A DNA stretch of 64,000 bases. Origin: Streptomyces sp. CB02056. GTDB taxonomy: Bacteria; Actinomycetota; Actinomycetes; Streptomycetales; Streptomycetaceae. Of the stretch, positions 1 through 7,740 are shown one piece after another; positions within the stretch are counted from its first letter, which is position 1; every line of letters begins with the position of its first letter. The notes below the pieces were generated by a model, which saw only the letters and a program-made list of their open reading frames with translations, was not told the origin of the DNA and did not search any database. Both the position numbers and the translations under genes were made by a program. The stretch is taken from NCBI RefSeq assembly GCF_001905545.1, contig NZ_LIPD01000004.1, positions 288,610 to 352,609 on the forward strand. The letters are read 5' to 3'.

Positions 1-6
1 GGCGCT

Positions 7-198
7 TCACCCGTCACCTTCCACCTCCTGTGCGGCTTCGGCTTCGCCTCGCCGCTGGGCCTCAACAGCGTTGCGCAGGAAGTCGGCCCAGTCGACTTCT
101 CGTGGAGAAGAGACAGCCGACGCGAACGAGCCAATGCCGCCGGTCAGACCGTGGGCGGTGCCGGGGCGAAGTAGTCGCGGAGCATCTCGCTGGTCCAC
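7..198 (-). CDS. possible small protein of 63 residues, unrecognised
   Basis: An open frame overlaps the 3' end of the TsaA-like gene in another frame. Its second half (VDWADFLRNAVEAQ followed by a Glu/Ala-rich tail) looks helical and protein-like. I see no convincing ribosome binding site, and the real start could be internal. The EVDWADF stretch is encoded by a 21-nt palindrome at 79-99 that also occurs elsewhere in the window, so the protein-like look may be accidental. No function is assigned. Confidence 0.25.
   Translation of the reverse strand: MDQRDAPRLLRPGTAHGLTGGIGSFASAVSSPREVDWADFLRNAVEAQRRGEAEAAQEVEGDG
79..99. repeat. 21-nt palindromic repeat, isolated copy
   Basis: The arms are GAAGTCGG and a right arm ending CGACTTC. 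Length and sequence match the palindromes at 56289-56309 and in the cluster at 59966-60319, with two or three changes in the centre. It lies just downstream of the TsaA-like gene and inside the uncertain small frame at 7-198. Confidence 0.5.
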
Positions 199-632
199 GT
201 GGGTTGGCGGACTTCTCCCCGCGGGCCGAACTCCTCGAACCAGGGCTTCACTTCGAGGACCGGGGTGCCGTCGATGGCGTCCAGGTCCTCGACGTGCAGG
301 TCCAGGCCGTCGACCTTCACGAGCCGACAGCGGGAGGAGCCGAGCCAGTTGATGCGCCGCATGTTCCGGTGGCCGAACACACCGACCTCGGGCCAGTCCG
401 GGTTGTCCCGGGGGCGGCGCGCGCCGAAGTTCAGATCGGTCGGGTCGGTCCTGTGGAACCGGAAGATCACGTCGAGGTGGGAGAACTCCTCCAGCCCCTT
501 CGTTGCGTCGAGCGGAAACCTGTCTCCGTCGAGCCGGATGATGGCGCGCGTCCCTCCCCAGTAGTCGTCGGTCGGTTCCGTTCGACCTCCTACAACGTGC
601 CCGAGCGCTTCCACGCTGAAGACGTCACTCAT
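144..632 (-). CDS. TsaA/TrmO-like SAM-dependent tRNA methyltransferase family protein
   Basis: The product has 162 residues. The start at 632 is preceded on its strand by GGAGAGG at good spacing; the frame runs further upstream but that part does not look like protein. The TsaA (YaeB/VirR) family includes TrmO, which N6-methylates t6A37 in tRNA using SAM. Family hallmarks seen are the hydrophobic strand around 51-60, LDAIDGTPVLEVKPW at 118-131 and a C-terminal GEVRQPTW. The usual R-x-P-x-R-P-N-P-I-G signature is replaced by GHRNMRRINWLG near 87-98, so this is a divergent subfamily and TrmO activity is not assured. It stands alone, transcribed away from the phosphotransferase cluster. Confidence 0.75.
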   Translation of the reverse strand: MSDVFSVEALGHVVGGRTEPTDDYWGGTRAIIRLDGDRFPLDATKGLEEFSHLDVIFRFHRTDPTDLNFGARRPRDNPDWPEVGVFGHRNMRRINWLGSSRCRLVKVDGLDLHVEDLDAIDGTPVLEVKPWFEEFGPRGEVRQPTWTSEMLRDYFAPAPPTV

Positions 633-969
633 GTGTTTCCTCTCCTTGGAACGGACCGCGCTTGGGCGGCGGGTCAGATGGTGGCTGCCAAGTACTCGGC
701 AGCGCGCCTGTCGACGGCGTCGATCGGTTTGCATGGCGTCGAGTGACTGGGATGAGATAGTGCGACCCTGGAGCGCTGCCCGGCCTTCACGAGGCTGAGG
801 TGACCGAGAATGAGGAAGTTTTCCAGAGCGCGAGGCTGCGCTCGAAGCTCCTTGCCGCCCCTGAGGCGTGCAGTCCGGCAAGGATGATTCGCCAAGAGGC
901 AGAGGGCGGAGGCATGTGATCCGGGCGAAGTGGTTGCGTCGGAACTCGTTGGCCCGAACCGGGGCCTGG
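633..969. other. gap without a convincing gene
   Basis: These 337 bases lie upstream of the TsaA-like gene and downstream of the phosphotransferase gene. Short open frames exist but none has a recognisable product, coding-like third positions throughout and a ribosome binding site. The stretch looks richer in A/T than the later window and may be decayed sequence. The promoter for the TsaA-like gene must lie here, but I cannot place it. Confidence 0.4.
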
Positions 970-1902
970 TCAGAGGATGTTCCATTCGAGCCGGTCGTGT
1001 CCGGACCGCAGCCCTTGGATGCGGTGTCGTACCTCCGCGATCGTCGGGCTTCCGGCTGAGGCCCGCTTGGCGTTCGTGGTGATCATCCGCAGTTCACGGA
1101 GCGAGCACAGGGCGGGGTAGCCCTGCCACGACGTCACGTCGAATCCGTAGGCATCGGCGAACTCCTGATAGTGGGCGCGGCCGTAGCCGAAGCGGCGACA
1201 GTGGATCTCGACGGTGACGAGGTCGAGTTCCGGCTGCCCGAAGCAGGCGGTGTCCCAATCGCACAGGACTGCGGAATCCTCGTGGTGGAGCGCGTTCCGG
1301 TGCTGAGGGTCCCCCTGTGACAACCCCGGCGGCAGGACGTAGCGGACCTGGCGAAGCGCGTCCTCCAGCTCGGTCAGCCGCCGTTCGAGGTAGGCGACAT
1401 CGTTCGCCGGCAATGCGGTGGTCTTCGCGATCGACCGCCTGATGGCACCGGCTGTGTCGACGGGACGGACATCGAAGGGAGGTAGTGGAAGCTCATGAAG
1501 CATGCGGAGGGGAACAGCAAGATGCGCCGCCGGGACGGGACGGTCGGGCTGGGGCAGGTGGTGCCAGAACGTCACGGCATGCCCGTCGACCACAACCGGT
1601 TGCTTCATCGGCAGCAGTTCGACGGTGGGGAAGTTCTTGCTGGTGAGCCACTGAACGAGCCGGACGGTACGGCGGACGCTCTCCAAGGGTGTGCCCGCCC
1701 TCGCGATCTTGGCGACCGCCCCGGCGGCCGGCAGCGTGTAGACGGCGTTGGTATGGCCGCGCAGCATCACGGCTCCGGTCGGGTCGAGCCCGACCTGGTC
1801 GCACGCGGCGTTGAGGATTGTGACGACCTCGGCTTCGGCGAACCCGCCGACCCGGACAACCGGAACACTCATACCTGTCAGGCTGACGGGCAGGGGAAGC
1901 AT
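970..1902 (-). CDS. aminoglycoside phosphotransferase (APH)-family kinase
   Basis: The product is a 310-residue small-molecule kinase of the APH/choline kinase fold. Visible elements are a nucleotide-binding Lys at about 65 (VAKIAR), the catalytic loop LSQGDPQHRN at 194-203 with Asp198 and Asn203, and the metal-binding DWD at 215-217 followed by PELDLV. Family members phosphorylate hydroxyls of aminoglycosides, sugars or nucleosides; the substrate here is unknown. The start at 1902 lies 3 nt after the stop of the regulator gene, suggesting translational coupling. An internal ATG at 1872 is an alternative. It shares the block DGxAVTFW and the C-terminal pattern with the protein at 4237-5190, so the two are paralogues within one locus. 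Confidence 0.85.
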   Translation of the reverse strand: MLPLPVSLTGMSVPVVRVGGFAEAEVVTILNAACDQVGLDPTGAVMLRGHTNAVYTLPAAGAVAKIARAGTPLESVRRTVRLVQWLTSKNFPTVELLPMKQPVVVDGHAVTFWHHLPQPDRPVPAAHLAVPLRMLHELPLPPFDVRPVDTAGAIRRSIAKTTALPANDVAYLERRLTELEDALRQVRYVLPPGLSQGDPQHRNALHHEDSAVLCDWDTACFGQPELDLVTVEIHCRRFGYGRAHYQEFADAYGFDVTSWQGYPALCSLRELRMITTNAKRASAGSPTIAEVRHRIQGLRSGHDRLEWNIL

Positions 1903-1905
1903 CTG

Positions 1906-3303
1906 TCACGTCCCGCCGGACGGAAGCGCCAGGAGTTCGCCGAGTTCCCGGGCTGCGCGAGGCCTCGCCTCCTTCGGCGTTATCTTGATGACATCCGCCG
2001 CGCGGGTGCCGAGGATCTGCGTACGGTGGTCACCGGGCACCGCCAGGTAGGTGTCCCGGGCCAACTGGCAGGCCTCGGACACGCTCCGCTGCCGAACCAG
2101 ACACATGGCCTGCTCCAAGCGCAGCAGCGCCGGGTCGATACCGGTGTGGTCGGGGTAGAGGCGCAGAGCCTCCTCCTGGGCACGGCCGGCCTGCACCGTG
2201 TCGCCGAGCGCGGTGAAGGCGCCCGACAAATAGAGCTGGAGCCGCCGATAGGGGAACGCCCAGGCATCGTCCTCCAGGGCTGCCTGCCGACTGCGTTCGA
2301 ACAGCCCGCGGGCTTGTGCGATCGACGCGCGGGCGCCGTCCTCGTCTCCCTGGCGAGCCTTGATCCGGGCTTCCGCGGCGGCGGCGAACGCTCCTGTCGC
2401 GGACGGCCGCCCGCGGTTGAGGAGCACAGCCTCGTGGGCAAGGGCTGCTGCCTCGGTCAGAGGCCCGTAGTAGAACGGCAGCATTGCTGCTTGCACTCGC
2501 ACTCGTGTGCGCAGTTCGCGGTTGCCGCTGTCGTCGGCTGCTGACTTCCCGGTCCCGTACCAGTCCCGGGCCTGCTCCTTTCGTCCCAGCTTCATCAGGG
2601 CGTCCGCGGTCAGAGTGGACAGCACGGCGATCATCTCGGACAGACGCACCTGGACGAGCGCCGGCTGCCGCTCTTCGGAGTACTGCCGGACTTCCTCCAG
2701 GGTTGTCAGCAGCCGTGCCAGCATCACCATCGGGGGGTCGGACACGTAGTCCCGTCGCAGCGTGAGGAGCTTCCCGTCCAGGGACTCCAGCTCCCCGGTG
2801 GTGAGCGTCGTGCTCGCCAGCGTGCGTTCGATGGCGCGCCGGTGTGCGCGGGCCACAGCATCGAACGGGTCGCTCACGTCAGGCGACCCGGGTGCGGCCG
2901 CACGTTCGGTCACCGGAACATCGGGTGCGACGGGCGGCGTGAACACGGTCACAGGCGAGCACACATCCGCCCGGTAGCCACCGGAAAGTCCCAGTCCTTG
3001 CGCATCGGTCCGGTAGAGGCGACACAGAAGGTCGATGGTCTGAGCCCGCGGCATCCGAGCGCTCCGCTCCCACGCGCCCAGCTGCTCGGCGTCCGGATTC
3101 GGACGGTCGAGCGCCAACCCATCGCACAGGGCGATCAGTTCGCTGACGGCACGAGCTCGTGTCCACCCCCGGGCGAAGCGGTGAGCACGGAGGCGCGTAA
3201 CGCCACAGCACTCAACGATCGCAGCCACCGCCATGTCGATCGTCCAGCCGTTCACCAAGGCACGGGCCCTGGTACTCGCTGCGCAGGACGGCTTGTGACC
3301 CAC
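1906..3303 (-). CDS. XRE-type helix-turn-helix regulator with TPR-like C-terminal domain
   Basis: The product has 465 residues. The GTG start at 3303 is supported by GGAGGTG just upstream on its strand. An N-terminal DNA-binding region covers about residues 45-110, containing AEQLGAWERSARMPRAQTIDLLCRL in pieces typical of streptomycete XRE regulators. It is followed by a long helical region of about 300 residues with TPR-like helix pairs. Such proteins often sense a ligand or peptide through the helical domain; none is identified here. It is the first gene of a minus-strand pair with the phosphotransferase and diverges from the plus-strand operon at 3557, so it is the obvious candidate regulator of both. 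Confidence 0.8.
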   Translation of the reverse strand: MGHKPSCAASTRARALVNGWTIDMAVAAIVECCGVTRLRAHRFARGWTRARAVSELIALCDGLALDRPNPDAEQLGAWERSARMPRAQTIDLLCRLYRTDAQGLGLSGGYRADVCSPVTVFTPPVAPDVPVTERAAAPGSPDVSDPFDAVARAHRRAIERTLASTTLTTGELESLDGKLLTLRRDYVSDPPMVMLARLLTTLEEVRQYSEERQPALVQVRLSEMIAVLSTLTADALMKLGRKEQARDWYGTGKSAADDSGNRELRTRVRVQAAMLPFYYGPLTEAAALAHEAVLLNRGRPSATGAFAAAAEARIKARQGDEDGARASIAQARGLFERSRQAALEDDAWAFPYRRLQLYLSGAFTALGDTVQAGRAQEEALRLYPDHTGIDPALLRLEQAMCLVRQRSVSEACQLARDTYLAVPGDHRTQILGTRAADVIKITPKEARPRAARELGELLALPSGGT

Positions 3304-3556
3304 GCCCCACCTCCACTATCGCCGAGCGAAAGCCTAGTCGCCCGGGGTCACTGACTGACCGTCAAAACCAGTAACTCATTGCCGGTTTGCATCACCGCTG
3401 GCGTCAAAGCAGTGAGTCCGGCTCGTAACGGCAACTTCTTCCGCTTGCCCCTCGACTCTGACGCGGCGAGTCTCTGTGGACACGCGATGGCCACCACTCG
3501 CCACCCCCGCCAATGACCCGGGAACACTTGCCCATGTCCAGCCAGGAGGAACAGCC
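3304..3556. promoter_or_regulatory. divergent intergenic region between regulator and GHKL operon
   Basis: These 253 bases separate the minus-strand regulator from the plus-strand operon and must hold both promoters. The stretch around 3350-3410 is unusually A/T-rich for the window and contains partially repeated CACTGA, CAGTAA and CAGTGAG elements. These could be half-sites for the XRE regulator, but I see no clean palindrome. A strong AGGAGGA ribosome binding site precedes the ATG at 3557. Confidence 0.45.
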
Positions 3557-4240
3557 ATGCACCGTGTCCTGGAGGTCAAAGCCAAGGTCACAACCGCGTC
3601 CCTCGGCGCGATCCGCAACCTGTTGTCCGAGGAGGTCGCGAGAGCCGGCATCGTCCTCGACGAGTCCCGGGCGTACGCGCTCCGCGTGTGTTCGTCGGAG
3701 TTCGTCGACAACGCGATCAAGCACGCCGCCGGTCAAGGCCCTGACCGTGAAGCCGTGTTGTTGATCGAAGTGGGCATTGACCGGGAGCGTGGCCGTTTGC
3801 GGACCACAGTGACGGACCCGAGCGTGGTCGAAGCGGCGATGAACAGCAGCGTCGACGACCTCGACGCGACCAGTGGCCGCGGACTGGTGGTCGTCGACGG
3901 CTACGCGGACGACATCGGATGGCACCAGCGGATCGACCTTCAGGGGCGGCCCACCGGCTGGTCCGTCTGGTTCGAACTCGACGTGGAACCGGCGACCTTC
4001 GGCCAGGCCACCGCCGCTGAGGCGGAAGTGCAGCCGAAGGCCGTCGTGCGGCCCCCCGAGCGTTGCCTGATGGTCGGCCCCGGGCACGCACCCGGGAATA
4101 CGCCGAGGCCGAACCGGCCGGCACAACGGCCTGGGGAACGCACCGTCGTGCCGACAGCCGCGAGCCGACGTCTCCACGGGCCGGGCCGGGCCGCCACTCC
4201 CGTCCACCCTTCCACTCCGTACCCGAGGACTGCTCCATGA
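3557..4240 (+). CDS. GHKL-fold ATP-binding protein (anti-sigma factor/RsbW-like)
   Basis: The product has 227 residues. The ATG at 3557 follows AGGAGGA at good spacing; upstream in-frame starts lack a site. The N-box SEFVDNAIKHA lies at 47-57 and the G2-like loop SGRGLVVVDGYADDIGW near 110-125, typical of streptomycete RsbW-like HATPase_c proteins. These proteins bind ATP and act as anti-sigma kinases or stand-alone ATPase modules. The last 75 residues are Pro/Arg-rich and probably disordered. The gene starts the plus-strand operon and overlaps the next gene by ATGA, so the two are probably translationally coupled. The partner protein is unknown. Confidence 0.8.
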   Translation: MHRVLEVKAKVTTASLGAIRNLLSEEVARAGIVLDESRAYALRVCSSEFVDNAIKHAAGQGPDREAVLLIEVGIDRERGRLRTTVTDPSVVEAAMNSSVDDLDATSGRGLVVVDGYADDIGWHQRIDLQGRPTGWSVWFELDVEPATFGQATAAEAEVQPKAVVRPPERCLMVGPGHAPGNTPRPNRPAQRPGERTVVPTAASRRLHGPGRAATPVHPSTPYPRTAP

Positions 4241-5190
4241 GCGTCGGAACGCGAACCAGAAAGCTGCTCAAGACCATCAGCCCCGCCCGCAGACTGGACA
4301 TCGCGGCCTCCTACGAGGCCCTGACGCAGGCCTGCGTGGCCACCGGCGACGACCCCGCGAAAGCCGAACTGCTCAGCGACAGCCCGAACCACCTGTGGTC
4401 GCTCGGCTCGCGCTCGCGCGCACTCGCCATCGTCCACCCGGACGTGGACGAGGCCTGGGCGCTCATCAAGGGCGCGCAGTTCCTCCGGGAGCACCTGCTC
4501 CCCGTCACCTCCGCCTACTACACCGAGGTCCGCGCGGCCGTCGACGGCCAGGCCGTGACCTTCTGGCAGGACCCAGGGAAGCCGAGCGCCGACACGTCCC
4601 TCTCCGCGTGGGTGACCGCCCTCACCCACCGCATCGGCCCCGGGACGGCTCCGTGGCTGCGGGAGCACGACCCGTTCGCCCACCTGCTGGACGGCTTGGA
4701 CGACGCGCCGCTGGACGAGTCCGCCCGCCGGTTCCTGCGCGAACGCGCCGCCCAACTGCGAGAAGAGTGGGACTACCTCGACTGGCCGACACCGGAAACC
4801 GTCGTCCTCGGTGCCCTCGGCATGGTCCCCTGCCATGACGACGGAGTCCACGTCGGACTCCTGCTGCGCCGCCCGCTCCGACGCGGCCACCGCGAGTGGG
4901 ACCTGGTCGCCGCCCGCTGGCGCTCCGAACTGCTCACCGGCCCGCGTCAGGACCACCGGACCTACGCCGACACCTACCTCTCCTACGAGCGGGAGGATCG
5001 GCTCCCGGACCACCCCTACATCGGAGCCTGGTCCGGCTACCAGGTCGTACGCGACATCGTCGTCCTCACCACGGTGATGAACACGGTCCGCCGCGCCCAC
5101 CTCGACGCCAACATCCGCCAGGAGGCCGCCCACCGCCTCGCGTGCCTGCGCGGCGCCCACCCGGTCCCGTGGAACTGGGGGCCGCGATGA
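4237..5190 (+). CDS. phosphotransferase-fold protein lacking catalytic residues (pseudokinase-like)
   Basis: The product has 317 residues and starts in an ATGA overlap with the ATPase gene. It aligns by eye with the phosphotransferase at 970-1902: HLWSLGSRSRALAIV matches the nucleotide-binding strands, DGQAVTFW matches DGHAVTFW, and REWDLVAARW with the following Tyr/Trp pattern matches the C-terminal helices. The ATP-binding Lys is replaced in LAIVHP (about 63-68), the catalytic loop becomes PCHDDGVHVG (198-207) with no Asn, and the DWD triad is absent. It may be a pseudokinase, a scaffold, or an enzyme with rearranged chemistry. No named family beyond the APH fold is claimed. Confidence 0.6.
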   Translation: MSVGTRTRKLLKTISPARRLDIAASYEALTQACVATGDDPAKAELLSDSPNHLWSLGSRSRALAIVHPDVDEAWALIKGAQFLREHLLPVTSAYYTEVRAAVDGQAVTFWQDPGKPSADTSLSAWVTALTHRIGPGTAPWLREHDPFAHLLDGLDDAPLDESARRFLRERAAQLREEWDYLDWPTPETVVLGALGMVPCHDDGVHVGLLLRRPLRRGHREWDLVAARWRSELLTGPRQDHRTYADTYLSYEREDRLPDHPYIGAWSGYQVVRDIVVLTTVMNTVRRAHLDANIRQEAAHRLACLRGAHPVPWNWGPR

Positions 5191-5217
5191 AAGCCCGAAC
5201 CAGGAAACGGAGTTCAC

Positions 5218-5826
5218 ATGGACGTGACCCGAGGATTCTTCATCACCATCGACGGTCTCAGCGCGAGCGGGAAGACCACGGTCGCCCCGCTGGTCGCGGC
5301 CCTCGTTGACGGCGTCCACCTCACGGACGACACCTTGCCGACCTTCCCCCGCATGCGTGCGGAGGTAGACGCCGTCGGCATCCTGGCGGCGCGGTTCCAC
5401 TGGTGGATGATGGCCAATCACATCAAGTCCGAGACCGCTCGCGCGGTTGTCGGGGCGGGCCGGACCGTGGTGGTCGATTCCTACTTCCCGCGCACCATCG
5501 CCACGCACAGGGCGATGGGTCACGACTGCGCGCCGGAGTACCCGGAGGGAGTCCTCGTCCCGCACGTGCCGATTCTGCTGGAGGTGGACGAACGCGTCCG
5601 CCAGGAGCGGCTTCGCCGGCGGGCCGAGCTGGGAACGCTGAGTTCCTGGCACCGGCGGGAGGAGCCGAACGTGGCCGAAAGCTCCCGCGTGTACCGGGCG
5701 TTCGGACTGCTGCGGGTCGACGGCACCGACCGCACGCCTGCCGAGGTGGCTCGCAGCATCGCCGATACCGTGCGCTCGTATGCCCGCACCGCATCGAGGA
5801 AGGCAATTCCCCATGACCGCAACTGA
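5218..5826 (+). CDS. P-loop kinase of the thymidylate kinase-like class
   Basis: The product has 202 residues. The Walker A loop GLSASGKTT lies at 13-21 after a buried FFITID strand. A VVVDSYFPRT block at 84-93 resembles the DRY motif of dTMP kinases, and an Arg-rich lid (RQERLRRRAE) lies near 128-137. The family transfers the gamma phosphate of ATP to nucleoside monophosphates or related small molecules. It is too divergent, and lacks the genomic setting, to be called the housekeeping dTMP kinase. It lies 27 nt after the pseudokinase gene and its last 14 nt overlap the CYTH gene, which suggests that the two products work on linked phosphates. Confidence 0.7.
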   Translation: MDVTRGFFITIDGLSASGKTTVAPLVAALVDGVHLTDDTLPTFPRMRAEVDAVGILAARFHWWMMANHIKSETARAVVGAGRTVVVDSYFPRTIATHRAMGHDCAPEYPEGVLVPHVPILLEVDERVRQERLRRRAELGTLSSWHRREEPNVAESSRVYRAFGLLRVDGTDRTPAEVARSIADTVRSYARTASRKAIPHDRN

Positions 5827-6346
5827 GTTCGAAGCGAAGATCCTCGACGTCGATCCGAAGGAGATCCGCGTTCTCCTCGCCGAGGCCGGGGCCGAGCACG
5901 TGGTCGACCGTTTCCAGCGCCGCTACGTCTACGACATCCCCGGCCGGCCGGGAGCGTGGGTCCGGCTGCGTGACACGGGCACCGACGTCACCCTGTGCGT
6001 CAAGGAGATCCACTCCGACGCGATCGACGGCGTGGCCGAAACGGAGACGACCGTCGGTGACTTCGACGCCGCGAACACGCTCCTCGGCAAGCTCGGCTAC
6101 CAGCCGAAGGCGTACCAGGAGAACCGTCGGTCCTCCTGGACGCTCGGTGGCGCGGCCATCGAGATCGACCACTGGCCGCTGATTCCCCCCTACCTGGAGA
6201 TCGAGGGCGACAGCGCCGAACACGTCCACGCGACCGCCCTCGCGCTCAAGCTCCCCCTGGAGGAGCTGACGAGCGAGAACACCACCAAGGTCTACCGCCG
6301 GTACGGGATCGACATCGAAGCGATTCCCCGGCTCACGTTCGAGTGA
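5813..6346 (+). CDS. CYTH-domain phosphohydrolase or cyclase (class IV adenylate cyclase/ThTPase superfamily)
   Basis: The product has 177 residues. The ATG at 5813 follows GAGGAAGG and gives the diagnostic N-terminal ExExK motif, EFEAK at 5-9. Further charged strands line the expected triphosphate tunnel: WVRLRDTG, VTLCVKEI, AETETTVGDF, SSWTLGGAAIEID and YLEIEGDS. The family binds tripolyphosphate or nucleoside triphosphates with metal and acts as triphosphatase or cyclase. The specific substrate cannot be read from sequence. It overlaps the preceding kinase gene and is followed 13 nt later by the radical SAM gene, so all three should be co-translated from one message. Confidence 0.8.
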   Translation: MTATEFEAKILDVDPKEIRVLLAEAGAEHVVDRFQRRYVYDIPGRPGAWVRLRDTGTDVTLCVKEIHSDAIDGVAETETTVGDFDAANTLLGKLGYQPKAYQENRRSSWTLGGAAIEIDHWPLIPPYLEIEGDSAEHVHATALALKLPLEELTSENTTKVYRRYGIDIEAIPRLTFE

Positions 6347-6359
6347 CAGGAGACAAGCC

Positions 6360-7454
6360 TTGTCAGCTACCCATCGTCCGGCGATCAGGGTCGTCCGGGA
6401 CAGGACGATCCGCATCAAGGTGATCGACGACTGCGGGCTGGCCTGCACGTTCTGCCACAACGAGGGAACGCCGGTCACCGCCGACAATCGAGGCCGCGCC
6501 GAACTGCCCTTCGTCGCGGGCCCGGGCAGGACCGGGCGTGTGTCGATCTACAGCGAGACGAACGGGGTCGGCTTCCTTGCCGCGAGGATGGCCCCGGACG
6601 CGTCCTTCCGGCGGGCGGTGCGAACCGTGGCGAGGGCGTTCGACGCCCACGAGGTTCACCTCACGGGTGGGGAGCCCACCCTTCACACGGAGGTGCCCGC
6701 GCTGGTCGCGGCACTCACCGGCATGGGGTTGAGCGTCGGGATGACCAGCAACGGGGAACGCGGCCGGCAGGTGATGGCGGAGTGCTCCGCGGCCGGACTC
6801 GGCCGAGTCAACGTGTCGGTCTTCGGTACGACCGCCGCAGAACTCCGGGTCGTTCAGTCCGAGCGCTTCAGGACGCCGGGTCTGGCCGAGGCGAAGATCC
6901 GGGCGGCGGAGCAGACCATCCGTGCCGCCGTCTCCAACGGCGTGAAGGTCTCCGTGAACATCGTCGTCCCCGGAATGGCCCACGTCGGCCGGGTCGTCAA
7001 CCTGGTCGAGTCGTACGGCCAGTTCGCGGACGTGCGGATGCTCACCAGCATCCAGGACGGGCCGGAGTCGGTCGCGGCGATCTCCGAAGTGCTGGCCCGG
7101 GTCGGCGCGGAACCGGTGCTCCGGACGTTCACCGCCGGGACCTCCGACGAGCGCACCCTCTACCGGGCGCTCGGCAGCCGGGCGGTGTACGTCAAGCGGT
7201 TGCTGCCCGTGCGGCTCCCCGACACCTGCGCGTCGTGCCGGTTCAACAACGACACGGACTGCGAGGAGGGCTACTACGGCATCCGCCTGTACCTCACCGA
7301 TCAGGGGGAGTACATGGTGGGCGTCTGCATTCAGCGGATGGACCTCTGCGTGCCCGTGGCCGAGTTGCCGAAGAGCGGGATCGTGGAGGAGGTACTGGCC
7401 TTCAAGGACGCCGAAGTCCGGAGGCTGACGCGCGAGTACGGTGCCGCCGCCTGA
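6360..7454 (+). CDS. MoaA-like radical SAM enzyme
   Basis: The product has 364 residues. It starts at TTG 6360 behind CAGGAG. The radical SAM cluster motif CGLACTFC (Cys25, Cys29, Cys32) is followed by the GGEPTLH block used for SAM binding. Three C-terminal cysteines (Cys290, Cys293, Cys301 in CASC...DTDC) plus a later VGVC resemble the auxiliary iron-sulphur site of MoaA and SPASM proteins. It is not the housekeeping MoaA: no moa genes adjoin and the C-terminal GxGG tail of MoaA is missing. It is the last gene before a strong terminator and is probably the signature chemistry of the locus; its substrate is unknown. Confidence 0.8.
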   Translation: MSATHRPAIRVVRDRTIRIKVIDDCGLACTFCHNEGTPVTADNRGRAELPFVAGPGRTGRVSIYSETNGVGFLAARMAPDASFRRAVRTVARAFDAHEVHLTGGEPTLHTEVPALVAALTGMGLSVGMTSNGERGRQVMAECSAAGLGRVNVSVFGTTAAELRVVQSERFRTPGLAEAKIRAAEQTIRAAVSNGVKVSVNIVVPGMAHVGRVVNLVESYGQFADVRMLTSIQDGPESVAAISEVLARVGAEPVLRTFTAGTSDERTLYRALGSRAVYVKRLLPVRLPDTCASCRFNNDTDCEEGYYGIRLYLTDQGEYMVGVCIQRMDLCVPVAELPKSGIVEEVLAFKDAEVRRLTREYGAAA

Positions 7455-7489
7455 GCCGCCTGATCGGTCGGCCCCGGCGACATGGCTTT

Positions 7490-7518
7490 GCGGCCTCGCT
7501 CGGGTCGAGCGAGGCCGC
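7490..7518 (+). terminator. intrinsic terminator after the radical SAM operon
   Basis: A perfect 13-bp stem, GCGGCCTCGCTCG with its complement, closes a 3-nt loop. It lies 36 nt after the radical SAM stop and separates the operon from the NUDIX gene. There is no U-tract, as is usual in Streptomyces. Confidence 0.65.
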
Positions 7519-7581
7519 TGGGATCCGAAACTGTTGGGCTGACACCTGCCCTTCGGCCTCGTCCTCCAGGGTGTCAACTGT

Positions 7582-7733
7582 GTGGACTCCGAGATCCTCC
7601 TCGCCGCCGCCTACGCGGCGCGGACGTCCCCGACCTCGCAGTCCTGCTGACCACGGAGCCCGACACCGCACAGGCCATCCTGGAAGCGGTATCGCACCGG
7701 ACGGTCAACACCAAAATCCCGTACGGGAGTTAG
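7582..7733 (+). pseudogene. frameshifted remnant of a small gene
   Basis: From GTG 7582 one frame reads VDSEILLAAAYAAR with strongly G/C-ending codons up to about 7620. The coding signature then moves to the next frame, reading DVPDLAVLLTTEPDTAQAIL and onwards to the TAG at 7731-7733. Joining the two gives a plausible protein of about 50 residues broken by one indel. A weak AGGG lies before the GTG. It is either a decayed gene or a sequencing error. It ends 7 nt before the NUDIX start, so it may once have been translationally linked to it. Confidence 0.45.
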
Positions 7734-7740
7734 AGAGAAC

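Noticed and set aside
674..985. 103-codon minus-strand frame between the TsaA-like and phosphotransferase genes
   Set aside because: No ribosome binding site or recognisable protein; it overlaps the phosphotransferase end. It could be a remnant but is not supportable as a gene.
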